A stretch of 64,000 nucleotides of DNA, taken from NCBI GenBank assembly GCA_900312665.1, contig ONZQ02000009.1, positions 1,226,744 through 1,290,743 of the forward strand, written 5' to 3'. This stretch comes from Cephalotrichum gorgonifer. Its lineage: Eukaryota; Ascomycota; Sordariomycetes; Microascales; Microascaceae. Position 1 is the first letter of the stretch. The number at the start of each line of letters is the position of its first letter. Of this stretch, positions 33,879-46,582 are shown in pieces. Both the position numbers and the translations under genes were made by a program. The notes beneath the pieces were generated by a model. It was not told where the DNA came from. It searched no databases and worked only from the letters and a program-made list of their open reading frames with translations.

Positions 33879-36800
33879 ATGCCAGCGAAGAGCTCCTTAC
33901 CGGCATCATCGAAAGCTCCACCCTCCCCGGACACCAAGAACATATCTAAATACGCGAACAAGGACGGGTCCAAGTTCATAGCCCTGCCAAAGGCATCGCT
34001 GGCCCCGGACACCTCAGAGACAAGCTCTCCTACCTCGGCCACCATGCCTTCGACACAATCCCCCACCACCGGACCTGCTGCCTCCACCAATGGCCATCCC
34101 CCTGCAGGCGTCAACCCGAAGAAGCAGAAGCGTCGCCAAAAGATCGCTGCAAAGGCTGCCGCAGCTGCCGCCGCCTCTAATGGCCACACTACTACCAACC
34201 CACCGACGTCTGCGAACGCCCGAACCGGCTCGACCGGAGACGCCTCAACCACCTCGGGAGCGATGGAAAACGAGGACGGCGCAGAGGAGCCAGGCCCACT
34301 TCCCCAGCGACGATCTCGGAGCCCTTCGCCCCATCCTAACGGGATACATCCGGAACGCGATGCGAACGCCCCCGCAGCAAAGAAGGGGAGGAAGAAAAAT
34401 AAGAAGAAGAAGAAGGGCAATGCCTCCGCCGGCTCAGACCACCCCGACGACGTCCCATACCGGAACCACGAGGTCGCGCGATCCCAGGCTAACGACCGGT
34501 TCTGGAACACAAACTCCAACGAGGAGCGAGAGAGGATTAAGGCCTTCTGGATCAGCCTGAGTGAGGAGGAGCGTAAGAACCTCGTCAAGCTAGAGAAGGA
34601 TACAATCCTGAAGAAGATGAAGGAGCAGCAGAAGAATACCTGCAGCTGCGCCGTCTGCGGCCGCAAGCGAAGCGCGATCGAGCAGGAACTGGAGGGGCTA
34701 TATGACAGCTACTACAGGGAGCTCGAGAATTACGCCAACAGGGCCGACGGGTCGCTCATTGGGGGACCGGGAAACTTCGCCCTCCAACAACCGCGCGAGG
34801 CCCACATCACCTATCCCGGAGCGGTACCTGCCCGAGGCCGGCTCGTGGAACACGTCAACGAAGACGACGACGACGACGAGGAAGACAGCTACGTCGACGA
34901 AGAGTACGAGGACGAGGAGGAGGTCTATAGCGAGGACGAACTCTCCGAGGACGACCGGAGGCCCGACGACCGCGTGATTGCAGACTTCCTTGACTTCGGA
35001 AACAGCCTGCAGGTGAAAGGTACGAGTGGTCACGGGACCAACCCGATACCCCTCCACCACAACCTCCCCGTCCCCAGGTGGGATGACACGCACACGCACA
35101 CACTAACCGTGCCGTCGTCTCAAGGTGGCATTCTAACGGTAGCCGACGACCTGCTCAAAAACGACGGGAGGAAGTTCATCGAGATGATGGAGCAACTTGC
35201 GGAACGCCGGATGGCGCGCGATGACGCACCTCCCGGCCACTACCCTCGAGTTATCGGTAGCCACCGCGCCGACGGATGTATGCCGCCTCACGACCACATG
35301 CACGACGAGGACGAGGACGACCACGACCACGATCACCACCATGACCACCACCACGACCACCACCACGACCATCACCACGATCACGGCCACGTCCACGATC
35401 ACGATGACCATGTGCACGACCACGACCACATGCATGATCACCACCACCTGCACCCCGACGACGACCCCGAGGGAGAATACGCCGAGGATGACGAGGAGGA
35501 GTACGACGAGAGTCAGGAGGGGGAGTACGACGACGACGAGGACGACGTCGAGGTAATTTGTGTCCTGCCTACCCCAGGCAGGCAGATGACTGCCACCGCC
35601 TGGGAAACAAGCCCTACCTACTAACGCCCCGTGACTCTTTTTTAGGAAGCGATGACCGACCAGCAGCGGATGGAAGAGGGCCGCCGGATGTTCCAGATAT
35701 TCGCAGCCCGCATGTTCGAGCAGCGGGTCCTCAGCGCGTACAAGAAGAAGCTAGCATCCGAACGAACCGAGAAGCTCCTCCAGGAGATCGACGACGAGAA
35801 GCGACTAGAGGAGGAGAGGAAGGCCCAAAAGGCATCCAAGGCCGCGAAGAAGCGTGACCGCGAGCGGCAGAAGAAGCTTGCCGCTCAGGAGGCGAAGGCC
35901 AAGAAGGAGGCCGAGAAAGCTGCCGAAGAGGCCGCGAAGAAAGCCGAGGCCGAAAAGCGCGCCGAGGAGCAGCGGAGACTGGTCGAGGAGAAGCGCAAGG
36001 CCAAGGAGGCCGCGAAGAAGCGCGAGGAGGAGGAGCGCAATCGCAAGGAAGCCGAGCGCTTAAAACGCGCGCAGGAGCAGGAGCGCAAGGCCCGCGAGGC
36101 CCGCGAGGCCAAGGAGCGCGAGAAGAGGCTCAAGGAGGAGCAGCGCCAGAAGGAGAAGGAGGCCCGCGAGTCCAAGGAGAGGCGCGATCGCGAACAGAAG
36201 GAGCGCCAGCAGAAGGAGCGCGAGCAGAAGGACAAGGAGGCCCGGGAGCGCAAGGAGAAGCAGGAGGCCGAGCGCGAGAGGAGGTCGGAGGCCAAGGCGG
36301 ACAAGGAGAGGCTGAAGGCCCAGGGCAAGCCGGTTTCGAGTTCGAAGGCCTCCGCCCCCCAAGCCGTCCTCCCCAAGGCTCCTGCATCCAAGCGACAGCA
36401 AGCCCAACAGCCCCAGGCTGCTCAACCTGAGAAGCCGGCAACTCCCGCGACCATCTCGCTACCTCAACATCCTGCTCCTGCGGCGGCGTACGCCTCACCA
36501 AATATTGCTGTTGCTACGCCTATCATCCCGCCACGAGCCATCGCCCACCCCATTCGCTCGCGGACATCCTCCCAACAGCACGACTCGTCGTCGGGCTCGG
36601 CTCCCGCTGTGTCACAGCAGGGTTCCGCCACTAGTCATAGCGGATCACCCCACGCCATCACGCCCGTCCACTCTAGCCCTGGCGGAATAGGACACCAGGG
36701 TGGTAACCAGCTACCTCCCAACATACCCGGTGGCATCTCCCAACAAATGGCTGCCCAGGCGGGCTCGCCCTCGATCTCGTCGCTCCGAATGAGTAGTCTC

Positions 36801-37958
36801 AACACCGCGTCACCGCCGCCCTTCCCTATCGGGCGCGGGCTAGGTATGCCCCCGCCCCCGCCCGGCTTCTCGCAGGTGCCGATGCCGCCTGGTCTCCAGA
36901 GCAGGATGCAGCAGGACCAGATCTTCCCGCCCTCCCAAGGCGGCTTCAGATACGGCGGCCCCGACATGATGCACCTGCCGCCCGGGCTCGCCCCTCCCCT
37001 CAGTCGCGCGGGATACGGCGGCCCTCCGCCGCCGCCTGGGTTCTCGCAGCAGCTGACGGGGGATCCACTGTCGGGGTTGAACCACGGAGGATTCGGACAC
37101 CCATCCGACATGTCTATCCCGCCACAGCAGCCCAGACAGATGTCGGGGACCATGGACCCGATGTCAATCCCTCCCATATCCGGGCAGCACATCAACCGGC
37201 CCACACCCATAGGCCGTCCATCGAGCGTAGTCCACGGCCAGCGCTCCTCCGACAACCACCATCAGCACGGCAGCGTGGACGAGGAGAGTGAGCACTTGGG
37301 GAGCCGCGCGCTGCTGGACGACGAGCCAGAGGACCCGGTCGGCCTAGGTCAGGGATCCCTACGACAGAGGACGTCGGTACCCGGCGTCAACATCCGGACC
37401 CAGTTCCCCCCGCCGTCGGCGTTTATGGACTCGGCGTTTGGGTCGCCCTTCCACTCGCAGTGGGGAAGCCCCTCGGGCTCGGCATTCACGCCGCAGTCGG
37501 CCCTAGGCAGCTCGCTCTGGTCCGCGGGACCCGCGAGCCACTTTGCCGCGGCGCCGGGAGCGCCCGTCGCCAGCCAGCTCCGCGCGGCGCGACCGCCCGT
37601 CAACGCCGTCGCGCTCCGCCACATGCTCTGCCAGGCGTGCCAGAACCTCCAGGACATGGGCCAAGCCACGGACGGCGGCTACGTCGACTTCTCGGCTGTC
37701 AAGGCGAGCATCTACCGGACCCTCGGCCACGACGTCGCCGACAGCGAACTGCTGGCCATCTCGGAGACGGAGGGCAACCCGCAGAACGGAGGCGGGAGCT
37801 TCGACAGCGTGTCGGAGACCGGGCAGAGGCTCATCCGGTGGGTGGCGGGGGGCGCGCGGGAGGGGGACAAGAACAAGGCGCAGCAGCACCCGCACCCGCT
37901 CGGGGCGCCTGGGGACGTCATTGGGAGTCCGATCATTGGGGCGGGCCGGTCGTCCTAG
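33879..37958 (+). CDS. nst1: NST1, stress/salt-response protein
   Basis: Exons 33879-35019, 35125-35552 and 35646-37958, giving 1293 residues; introns 105 nt (GTACGA, branch CTAAC at 35103, TCTCAAG) and 93 nt (GTAATT...TTTTAG). I start at MPAKSSLPASSKAPPSPDTK, nine codons after the first in-frame Met, because NST1 proteins begin this way. Landmarks: a lysine block (KKGRKKNKKKKK), NDRFWNTNSNEERERIKAFW, CSCAVCGRKR, acidic runs, GGILTVADDLLKNDGRKFIE, then a His/Asp-rich segment (about 35295-35460), FQIFAARMFEQRVLSAYKKK, a charged coiled coil of about 200 residues (35780-36330), and a Gln/Pro/Gly-rich tail ending GAPGDVIGSPIIGAGRSS. NST1 affects salt tolerance in yeast, probably through mRNA-decay factors. 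The first intron is a multiple of three without stops. Confidence 0.9.
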
Positions 37959-38397
37959 AGGGATGGCTCGCCGGCTAGGATATGGGACGATGCCGCGACG
38001 GTCGGTGGTAGTGGTTTCTCTGGTCTCCTGGCTTCCCGTGGTGGTAGCCGCGCTTCTTCCCGCGGGACTACCGCTGGTGGTGGTACTGGTGATGGTCGTG
38101 ATGCTGGCGGTCTCTCCTCCTCCCCCCTTTGGCCGTCCCCCTTTGGGGCGACGTGGGGCCGAAAACCCTCCGCCTCTGGGGGTTCTGGCGGGTCTGTAGC
38201 TCCGGGGCCGTCTAGAAGCGGATCTCGCCTGGGCACTAACGCGAGTGACGCTGCCGATCCTCAGCTCAGTACCGAGGATTCGACCAGCGACGTTGCGGCC
38301 GCCAGTGCCAGTGCCAGGCCCAAATCGGAGAGGCCGACTAGGCTCCTAGACATTTACCTGCAGGCTAAGAAGGAGAGAGAGGAGCGGGAGAGCGAGT
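37959..38397 (+). other. Open in-frame extension after the NST1 stop codon
   Basis: After the TAG at 37956-37958 the same frame stays open for 145 sense codons to TAA at 38395-38397. The translation is Gly/Ser/Ala-rich, then acidic, and ends RPTRLLDIYLQAKKEREERE SE. Other NST1 proteins I know end near GSPIxG, so the TAG is the expected stop and this may simply be 3' UTR in GC-rich DNA. The charged helical end looks coding, however. Confidence 0.35.
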
Positions 38398-39583
38398 AAA
38401 GCTAGAATCGATACCTACCGGAGGAGGGCGGGAGACAGAGGTCAGCGCGTTTGTTGGAACCCCCGACCCCCCAACCCACCCAACCCACCTCCCAGCGGTT
38501 TATACCTAGTTCCTATCTCTACAGTGGAGAGCGTGGAACTACGCAATGGCAGCGGGAGGGAGAGAGGTGAAGGGAGGGCGCGGGGGGAGGAGAATGGGAG
38601 CGGAGAGGGCGGAAGATGCGCGCAAACTAGGTATCTGGGTTTCCATCCAAGAGTTCAAGGATAATTGTACGAAGTAGGAGGTAGTAACGGAATCCTCTTT
38701 TTTTTTCTCCCGAACTAGGGTGTGGTTTTTTTTCTTGTGCATCGTCTCGTAGGTACCCTTGACGGTGTCTTGTAGGTTTGGTGCATATCTCCTGAGTCGT
38801 CTTGTACAGAGATTATGGGGACTTCACGTAGGCGATATTCTAGTTTCACTTGCGCCTGGTTGTAGGCGGGGGGATCCTTTTGAGAGGTCTGCGAGACTGT
38901 ACAGGGGAAGGGGGGGGGGAGGGGGGGGCGGGGGGCAGGTGCTTCGAGGATTCCATGTCTATATCTATTTTTTCGAGTGATATGAAAGGCGCGATCAGGC
39001 TCTCATTAAGACGAATGGTAGCTATATCTCTTTCTACCTCGATCCAACCTCAGGGATAATACGCCTCCCTGCTCTCTAGACAAACTCCCAGTTCCTACAT
39101 ATCTGCAATCCCTTCTATTCTAACCCTGCCAGGTATACATACCATCCCTGGCCCCAGCCAAGGCATCTCGAGACTTCCATAGTCCTAACGACCCAAATTC
39201 AGTTTTTTTTTTTTCAAGTTGGAGTAGTTGGATAAAACGTAGACTACTGAAAACAGTCATAAACCCTCCGTTTCTCTAAATCTCCCAATGTTTCCTTCCA
39301 AAAAGTCAAATATAAAACACCCGCGTAGCTAGAGATAGAATCCGAGAAAGTACGAATCATCATGCGAGAAAAAAACAAGTTGTACATCCCGTTCTCATGG
39401 TACATTGCCCATCCCATCTTACGGTTATTCTTCAAAATCCAACAGTCCTCCCCTTCCTCCCTCCATCTCTCGCTCCCCTCTGAATAACAACCCCGGACCT
39501 TCTATCCCGGACCCTCACAGGCTCCTCGCCTGAGAGCCCCTCTCCTTCGGCGGGGCCTTCTTCAGCTTCCTCTCCTGGTACGT
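38398..39583. other. Intergenic region with G-rich tract
   Basis: 3' flanks of NST1 (plus) and the membrane protein (minus). A G tract at about 38908-38938, with several runs of six or more G, could form a quadruplex on the plus strand. The rest is A/T-richer and has no credible gene. Confidence 0.5.
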
Positions 39584-40540
39584 CTAATACCGGGTCTGGT
39601 CACCGAAGGGGTTCGGCTGCTGCGCGTCGTACCCGCCGTGGCCGGCGTCGGGACCGTAGCCACCGGCACCCCCGCCGTACCCGCCGGCGGCACCAGAGTT
39701 AGAGCCGCCGGGGGAGGGCGGCGCCTGCGTCATCAGGGGCTGCCTGTCGCTCACGTTCCTCGCCCGCTTGCCGACGCTGGAGGCCTTGGCGATGGCGGCG
39801 GCCTCGGCTTTGGCGGCGAGCTTCTTGTGCTGCCTGCGCTCCCTGCAGCAGCAGAAGATCAGGAGGCCGAGGGCGATGGCGATGGCGGACCCGAAGACGA
39901 TGGAGACGATGATGCCGCCCGTGTCGAGCGAGTCGACGCGCTCCATGCACGCCGTGCCGCCCTGCGCGTTGATGCGGCACAGGAGCTCCTTGCGGCACGA
40001 GATCTTGTTGATCGTGGTGTCCGAGCACGTGATGTGGCTGTCCACCATGCTGCAGAGCTTAGTGCTGATCACGCTGGTCGAGTAGCATGCGTCGTCGGAG
40101 GGCTTCGCGGAGGCGGACGTGGTCGTCTCCTGGCGGGGGGCGACGACGGGGTTAGGGCTGACGGCGCGCGGCGTGGGCTGGGGCGTCTCCCACTTCTGCC
40201 TCGGCTCCGCCGCCCTCTTCTCGTCCTCATCGTCATCTCGCTTCCGGAGGTCCTGGACTGACTCGCAGAGGTCGACGATCGTCTGGGCGCCGACGGCCGC
40301 GAGGTCGTCGGAGCACCCCGACACGGCGAGGCACGAGGCGACGTCCTCAGAGGAGAAGGACTCGGGGACCTTGTTCAGGCACTCGGCGAACTCGGTCGGG
40401 TCTCCGCAGCGGGCTAGGTCGGTGATCGTGGGCGTCTGGGAGCGGATGCAGAGGGCGGTCCACTCGGAAAAGGGTGTGGTGGCGGCGGCGGCGGCGGCGA
40501 GCGGCGCGAGGCCTAGGAGGACGGAGGGTGAGAGATGCAT
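39584..40540 (-). CDS. Single-pass membrane protein with cysteine-rich ectodomain, 318 residues
   Basis: I start at MHLSPSVLLGLAPLAAAAAA, 37 codons after the first in-frame Met, because this gives a clean signal peptide. The ectodomain (about residues 23-205) has two groups of six cysteines: CIRS, RCGDP, ECLNK, SCLAV, GCSDD, LCES, and after a Pro/Thr-rich spacer DACYST, KLCSM, TCSD, SCRKE, LCRIN, ACME. One transmembrane helix covers about 208-232 (GGIIVSIVFGSAIAIALGLL), followed by palmitoylatable CCC and a basic stop-transfer sequence (RERRQHKKLAAKAE). The cytosolic tail ends in Gly/Tyr repeats (GGYGGGAGGYGPDAGHGGYD). The first cysteine group recalls CFEM domains but has six, not eight, Cys. 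A surface sensor or wall-associated role is possible, unproven. Confidence 0.75.
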   Translation of the reverse strand: MHLSPSVLLGLAPLAAAAAATTPFSEWTALCIRSQTPTITDLARCGDPTEFAECLNKVPESFSSEDVASCLAVSGCSDDLAAVGAQTIVDLCESVQDLRKRDDDEDEKRAAEPRQKWETPQPTPRAVSPNPVVAPRQETTTSASAKPSDDACYSTSVISTKLCSMVDSHITCSDTTINKISCRKELLCRINAQGGTACMERVDSLDTGGIIVSIVFGSAIAIALGLLIFCCCRERRQHKKLAAKAEAAAIAKASSVGKRARNVSDRQPLMTQAPPSPGGSNSGAAGGYGGGAGGYGPDAGHGGYDAQQPNPFGDQTRY

Positions 40541-43500
40541 TTTATCGGTTGGTTGATGAGAATCCGGCTTAGTGCTGCCAATATGTTGTATGTAGGCGAT
40601 GGGCGTCGTGTGTCCCAAGGAAAAAAATTGGCGATTTGCGTTCGGTGACACACTTCGGGTCGCGACAGAAGCGGCGTCTAAAAATTAATCGACGTTTTTG
40701 ACGTCCGCTTTCGATTTTATTATCCCGAGGGTGGCCCGGGATGGGTGTTCGTTTCGTCGGGTTGTCGCGTCTATTCGTCGTGGAAGGGAAGGGAGGAAAA
40801 AAAAGGTGGAAAAGAGGCTGTCAGCGCGGAGATTGATTTCGAGGCAGGCTTATTATTCCCCCTTGGGCCGTGTCTCGAACTTGGAAGTCGTGAATTGCAG
40901 GGAACTGGTCGTACCGAGTACTGGTATTGGTACTAGTACTGGTGGAGAGCAGGGATCTTCAGGGGCGATAAAGACAGCGAAATCTCGGCAAGCAAACGAG
41001 TTTCTACAGAGATTCAACCTTAGAAGAGGAAGAAAAAAATGCACAGAAGAAGCCCTGCAGGCAATACCCAAGAAAGAAGAAAGAAGTATCCGAAAAGGAT
41101 TTATTCACAATTCACGGCGAGGGGCCTTGGAGAAGAAGGGGAAGGCAGGGAGGGAGAGGCTGTCTCGGATGGAAATTTTGATGACAGAATAGGGGATAGG
41201 GGGGCTGAGAGCTGAACCCGCCAGTGAGGCGCGGTCTGTGTGCAGATGAGTGGGGAAAGGAGTGCGAAGTAAGCAGCGTCGTCAGCAAGGACCCTAGGAC
41301 CCTGGGAAAAAACTATTCAATTGAGTTGGGGGGAAAAGCTTCAACTTCCAGATATTTTTGCGCCACACCGCCTTGTCATCGACAGAGCTACGAATGAATC
41401 ATTTGCAGATCGATTCTTCTCTACTCTCATTCAATATGCCAGCTCACTTTGGGTCTATTGTGTCCATCCTCTTTGGGCCAGACGATGGAAGGATGTCAGC
41501 CACCATGGAAGTCGGTGCATGGTCGTCAGCTCGGCCATTTCTTGTGGGGCTGAGGCAGAGTTGAGAGGATGCACCGCCTCAATCCAATACTTCTGAGTTC
41601 CTCGTAAAACTTGCCAGCGGGCGGTGGTCGGCTCTTGCCTCCTAAAACGAGCCTAGTCAGCAGCCCAAGTGGGGCTCGAATTGCCGTGATTGGGCGCTCC
41701 TCAGGCCTCTCTTTCCCTCCAAGGCTAATAATAGCAGCTTGGATGGAAGTTCAACGGATGCAATGGACTGCTGGTACCAGCTGATAATAATATGAAGTAT
41801 TGTTAGAATACTAGTACTTTCCTAACCTTCGGGCCTTCCACTGCCCTTGAAGAATGAGGATTACTCGCTTGAGATTCGCGCTTCCCACTCTTCCGCTGGA
41901 GGGTTAATAGCGCAACGTTCTCTCGAATACACGGTAACAAGGAAATTTATCGGGAAACTTGAATGGCGAGTAATTGACATGTTTCATTTCCCCTAACCCA
42001 GTAGACAGCGATATGGGTGTGGCAAATAAAACAGGTAGATATCGTAATCCCTCCAAGTCTCCGTACTTGTACCACCCTGTATGCTGCTTCCTTTGTCGTC
42101 CCAGAACTTGGAGACTTGCTGTATCAAGAGGTGACAATACACCAGAGTACCCCCACCTAAACACATATTACGAGTACGTCTTCCAATGAGCCACCACACT
42201 TTCCCAATATGATGATTAACCCTTCGGCTTTAATCCTCAGTTCCCACCCAGAAGCTAAACTACAAAACATCAACTCCAGCAGCCAGCCGACGAAGCCCAT
42301 GTGGACCAGGGGTTGGATTTCTCTTCGAGCGATCCCACGAGCGCGATGCATCCTGCCAACCCTTGCTGCTGCTATCGAGTCTACCTTGCATATGATGCGA
42401 CGACAACGGCCAGTCCTGGCAAGCAGCGACGATTTCCCGTCTTCCCCGGAACGTCATGCGCCTTCAGGCATCCATCTCGCCAGGGAACTCTCGATCCCTC
42501 CACATTTCCTCTCTCTCTATCCCCCCTTCTAATTCGACCATCTTCCAGTTTTTCTGCACCTTGGCCAGCCACAGTCAGTCGCAGGTTAGGCAGTACATGC
42601 ACGCCGATGCATCCTCCGCTGCGAACCCCCGCTTCCCGATGTGCGACACTGGCACAGTGACAGGGATATCACAACCACCATCACGTCGCATGAGTGCAAG
42701 CTAGCGTAATGGCGATCGAACGGCCGCGAAGCTCCATGCCCTCACCGGGCCCAATCTTGCTTATCACGGGCGCGTGATGTCTATTTTTTTTTCGCCAGGC
42801 TGGCTCCTGGATGGTTCAGCTCCCAGAACGGATCGTCAGGCTCGTTACCCTCGCTCCCAGTCAGTACGGCGGGCTCGGCCCCGACCCTGTCTGTCGCTTG
42901 CCTCCCTCCCCTGTGATAGCAGGAAGCGACAATCAATGACCCCTCATACAAATGGCGGAATCCATCAAGCCGCGAAAGTTAGAGGGATGCTCTGCTCACC
43001 GCTGGAACAGGCAGGGCTCTCAGGTTTCACCGTTGGAGTCCCCACGCCCCACCGTACCCCCGTCTCCCCCCCTCCACCTCGATCTACGCGCTGATATTGC
43101 CGCCGCCCCCTCAGCTCTAGAAACGACCATTGCATTGCTGCCCGAGAAATGTCACTTCTCATTTTCGTGTATGCCGCCCAGTCAGTGCGCGCTTGACATT
43201 GGGGGCACGACCCTTGCAAATATCTCAGGGGGGGGGGGGTCTAGCCAACGGGCTTCCGCCATGTCAATCAAGTAGCGTCGCAACCCAATCCAACACGCCA
43301 GCCATCGCCGATGCTCTTTCTGTCCGGAACAGCAGGCGATGCCACGGTATACTTTCTCGACAGTCGCGCTCACGTTCTCACTCTTTCCAGGGCCTAGTAG
43401 GTAGTCCTACCGGCTCACCTACTTCTCGGCGATTTCCATGCAAGGACAATTGATGCCAGTTACCGGAACAGTTCCCGTTTGTTGAGCCCAGTGCCCAGGC

Positions 43501-45248
43501 TGCAGATCAGGACATAGTGTTGCATCGGACTGGATCGCACCGCCGCCGGATGCTTTCCCCCGGTGTAGTCCACCGACCTTTCCCGTCTTGTCCGCCTGCA
43601 TTGTTCCCCGTCCCCCCGGCCTGCCGAGAATACCAAACTTTTTTCCCCTTTAGAAGTGCTGCGGAAAACTGACGGCCCAGAAAAATTTGCCCCGGACCCG
43701 ACTTCTGGCGACCTGCATCCAAACTATTATTGCGGATATTCCTGTTATTATTATTACTGCCGTTTTACACACCTTTGCGCTAGTTAGGCGCATTTGACCG
43801 GAAATCCGTTCTCGGTGACTTTTATTTACCACCCCCCCCCCTCTTCCCCCTTTTCTTTTCCTCTCTACCTCCCCATGGGCTGCGCATTCAGGTGATGCTC
43901 GTGCAGCCGGGGGCCACGGACCGTAGTGACAGGTCTATTTTCGCCATAACTTCCATGGCAAGCAGCAGCCCTGTCTCGGGGGCATTGTGTTACGCGGGGG
44001 GAGAAGCAAATCATGCCAAGAATCCTTCCACGAGTTATCCGGCCCGGCCCGGGCATTCCTGTCTTCCTGTCGCATTTTCAACAAAATAATACATGCGCCG
44101 CGCCTACTGTCTGTCCACCCGCCCAGCGGCGTTTGAGCTGCCTGTGGCCAACTTTCCTTGTCAGGCTGTTCTAGTGAACAGGTTTTATTCCAGTCTCGCC
44201 GCCGTTTCCCCTCGCGTTCTACCCCGGATCCACTTGCCTCCCCCTAATAGTAGAAGTCATCCACTTCGGATGAGCAAACCACCCACTCCTTTGTACTACC
44301 CTCCTCAGGAACGGAATACGGGCTAGCGCCGGGCTGCTGTTCCTTTGGCCCCCCCTCAAACTTGATAAGCGACCGAGCATACAACGGAATGAGACATGGC
44401 CCCCACAACGCATTTGTTAGCTCTAACGGCGGCCTTCCGGTGACTATGCCCACTTTTGTCCCTATCTCAATTGGCCTAGCAGTATTGCAAGCCCGACTTT
44501 GTACTCTATGATTAGCTGGATAAAGCTATGGACGATCTGGCTTGGGCACCAGCCCTTCTTCCCTTGCCTCTGCCCCTGCTGGACGGCCCCGTATGGGCAT
44601 GTACGCCAGGTGCGACATCACCGTGCGCAGACGGGCCTTATTACTTGTTACATATCCTACCAGTAAGGTCGTGCCTACTCGTACCGACGGAGCGCCAGTG
44701 TGGACCAACCCTTGCCTCATACCACACATTCCGGTGTTTTCGCCAGCCAGCACATGTATGTGTTGTCACTCATCCCCTCCTGTCTTCGTCCCCCATCCCC
44801 CCGGTCCTGCTGCTCCCGCTGCTTTTCATACGTCCCTTTTCTTGCTTTTCCGCCACCCTCCCAATCCCCAATCCCCACACCTCGCACAGGCAGGCACAAT
44901 ATGCGGGTCTCGCCTGTTCTCGGCCGGATCAACTTTCGGAAGTACTGAGGAGGACGAAAATGCGATGAGGCGATGAATGTAGGGCGAGGCGGAGCATCCA
45001 CATTGGATGCCTCGTTTCTCGCTGCCTGAGGGTACCGGCCGCGAACCGGCCGTACTCGTACATGCTGTCGAATGCCTAAACAGACCGTGCTCTGGAAGGG
45101 AAGGCCTGACTCTCCACCGACGCCGCCGTATAGGTACGAGTCCTCCGTCCCCTGACGGAATCGTGGTATTCTCGGGGGCTATATATGCTAGCTCCAGTGA
45201 CCATCCTGATTTGGCCGGACGTATCCTGGAGATCTGTAGGTCTTACTC

Positions 45249-45327
45249 GCCAACGCTACTTGCCAGCGCTACCTGCCAACGCTACCGGCCAACACTACCG
45301 GCCAACGCTTCCGGCCGACGCTACTTG
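45249..45327. repeat. 12-nt minisatellite
   Basis: About six imperfect copies of GCCAACGCTACC (variants CCAGCG, CCAACA, TTCCGG). Just downstream are a CCG run (about 45366-45384) and a CCA run (about 45401-45424). Confidence 0.8.
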
Positions 45328-45639
45328 AATTCCCGAATGGATAGAGGCGGCCAAGGAAGGAAGCTGCCGCCGCCGCCGCCGCCGTCTATTGAGCATACTA
45401 CCACCACCACCACCACCACCACCACTACTACCTCTCTGCATGCCAAAGGAATTGGCCGATCAAGTTTGTTGGACCAAACTTACCGTGTTTTCTTTGTCCC
45501 TTCTACTTTTCTTTTTCATTTCTTTATGAATATCCACCTATTATTTCCTCCCCATGTCTACTTGAATTGATATTTTCCCCTTATTCACCTACGCAAACAA
45601 GTACTGCGTGCAACATCATACCCCTTTTGTCACCTTCCC

Positions 45640-45775
45640 TGGGCACCTCCTTCCCTAAGCACACCTCTTGCTCCCCTAAGCACACCTCTCCCTTCCCTAA
45701 GCATCTTTCCTAAGAGCATTCACTCCGGGAGCATTCACTCCGGGAGCATCCACTTTGAGGGCATTCACTCTGGCG
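45640..45775. repeat. 15-nt tandem repeats, two kinds
   Basis: Three copies around CCCTAAGCACACCTC (45650-45700) are followed by four copies around GAGCATTCACTCCGG (45713-45773). Confidence 0.75.
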
Positions 45776-46582
45776 CATCGGGCCAACATGGTTAGCTCCT
45801 TCCTCACGACAATGCTTATATGTGAATTATTCGCCATAACCTCTACAGCCGTACAGCTGTTCCACCATCTTCACCACATCACCACAATCTCTATCACTAT
45901 AAATATTGGGCCCAAATATTTCCTCCTGCTCACTTCTCAACCCCCAACCTTCAATTTCTACACCTTATCTAAAGAGTTGATATCGGGACTCAACCCAATA
46001 TCCCACCCAACGCAGGACTGCTTTCGTGCTTGATCCTAAAGCCAGTCACCAAGACTCGTTTGCCATCTTTAGTCCTGCTCCGGTCAGCCAGCTAGAGGAG
46101 AAGCGTTATTCTTCTTTGACGCAGCTCAAAGTAAGTCCTTTCCTCATCTGGCCCAGCCCGATTTCCCTTTGAACAACCGATTTGGCACCTCCTTGGCACA
46201 CCTCGGGCATTAGCCGTACTTCTTCCCCATTCAGCTCTTTGTACCCTTACTTGCATGAGATGGTCTGCTGCTAGCCCTAAAGAGGAGAGGTACCACTTTA
46301 TCTCAACGGTGCAGCCAAAGACTCATGAGGAAGTGAACTGCAGGCAAACAGAAGAAAAGGAGACTAATCGAATGTAGCTACATATATCACACTGCAGGCT
46401 GCATATCCGGCTCCTTCCACTAGTGATCCTCCATCCATTTGTGGTTTATCCGTCCAGCCCAATCCCTATTCGAGAACACAATTCCAAATCGAGAATTCGA
46501 GGACGAATCCTACACAAGGTATCGCCAAGCAAGGGTGTCTCGTACACTTAAACCACCACCAACGCACACCCATCCGCACACT

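Larger units (their letters stand above)
40541..46582. other. 6 kb gene-poor intergenic region
   Basis: No frame here carries a recognisable domain; the longest (45007-45570, 187 codons) runs through the minisatellites. The sequence is a mosaic of C/T-rich stretches, T runs (42783, 43640) and a G10 run at 43232. Short repeats cluster at 45249-45780. Its right end includes the promoter of the acyltransferase gene. Confidence 0.5.

Noticed and set aside
37349..38236. Overlapping frames at the NST1 3' end in other phases
   Set aside because: Arg/Pro-rich shadows of NST1; only the NST1 frame continues with plausible composition past the stop.
45007..45570. 187-codon plus frame
   Set aside because: Runs through a 12-nt minisatellite and CCG/CCA runs; poly-Pro and poly-Thr result from these.
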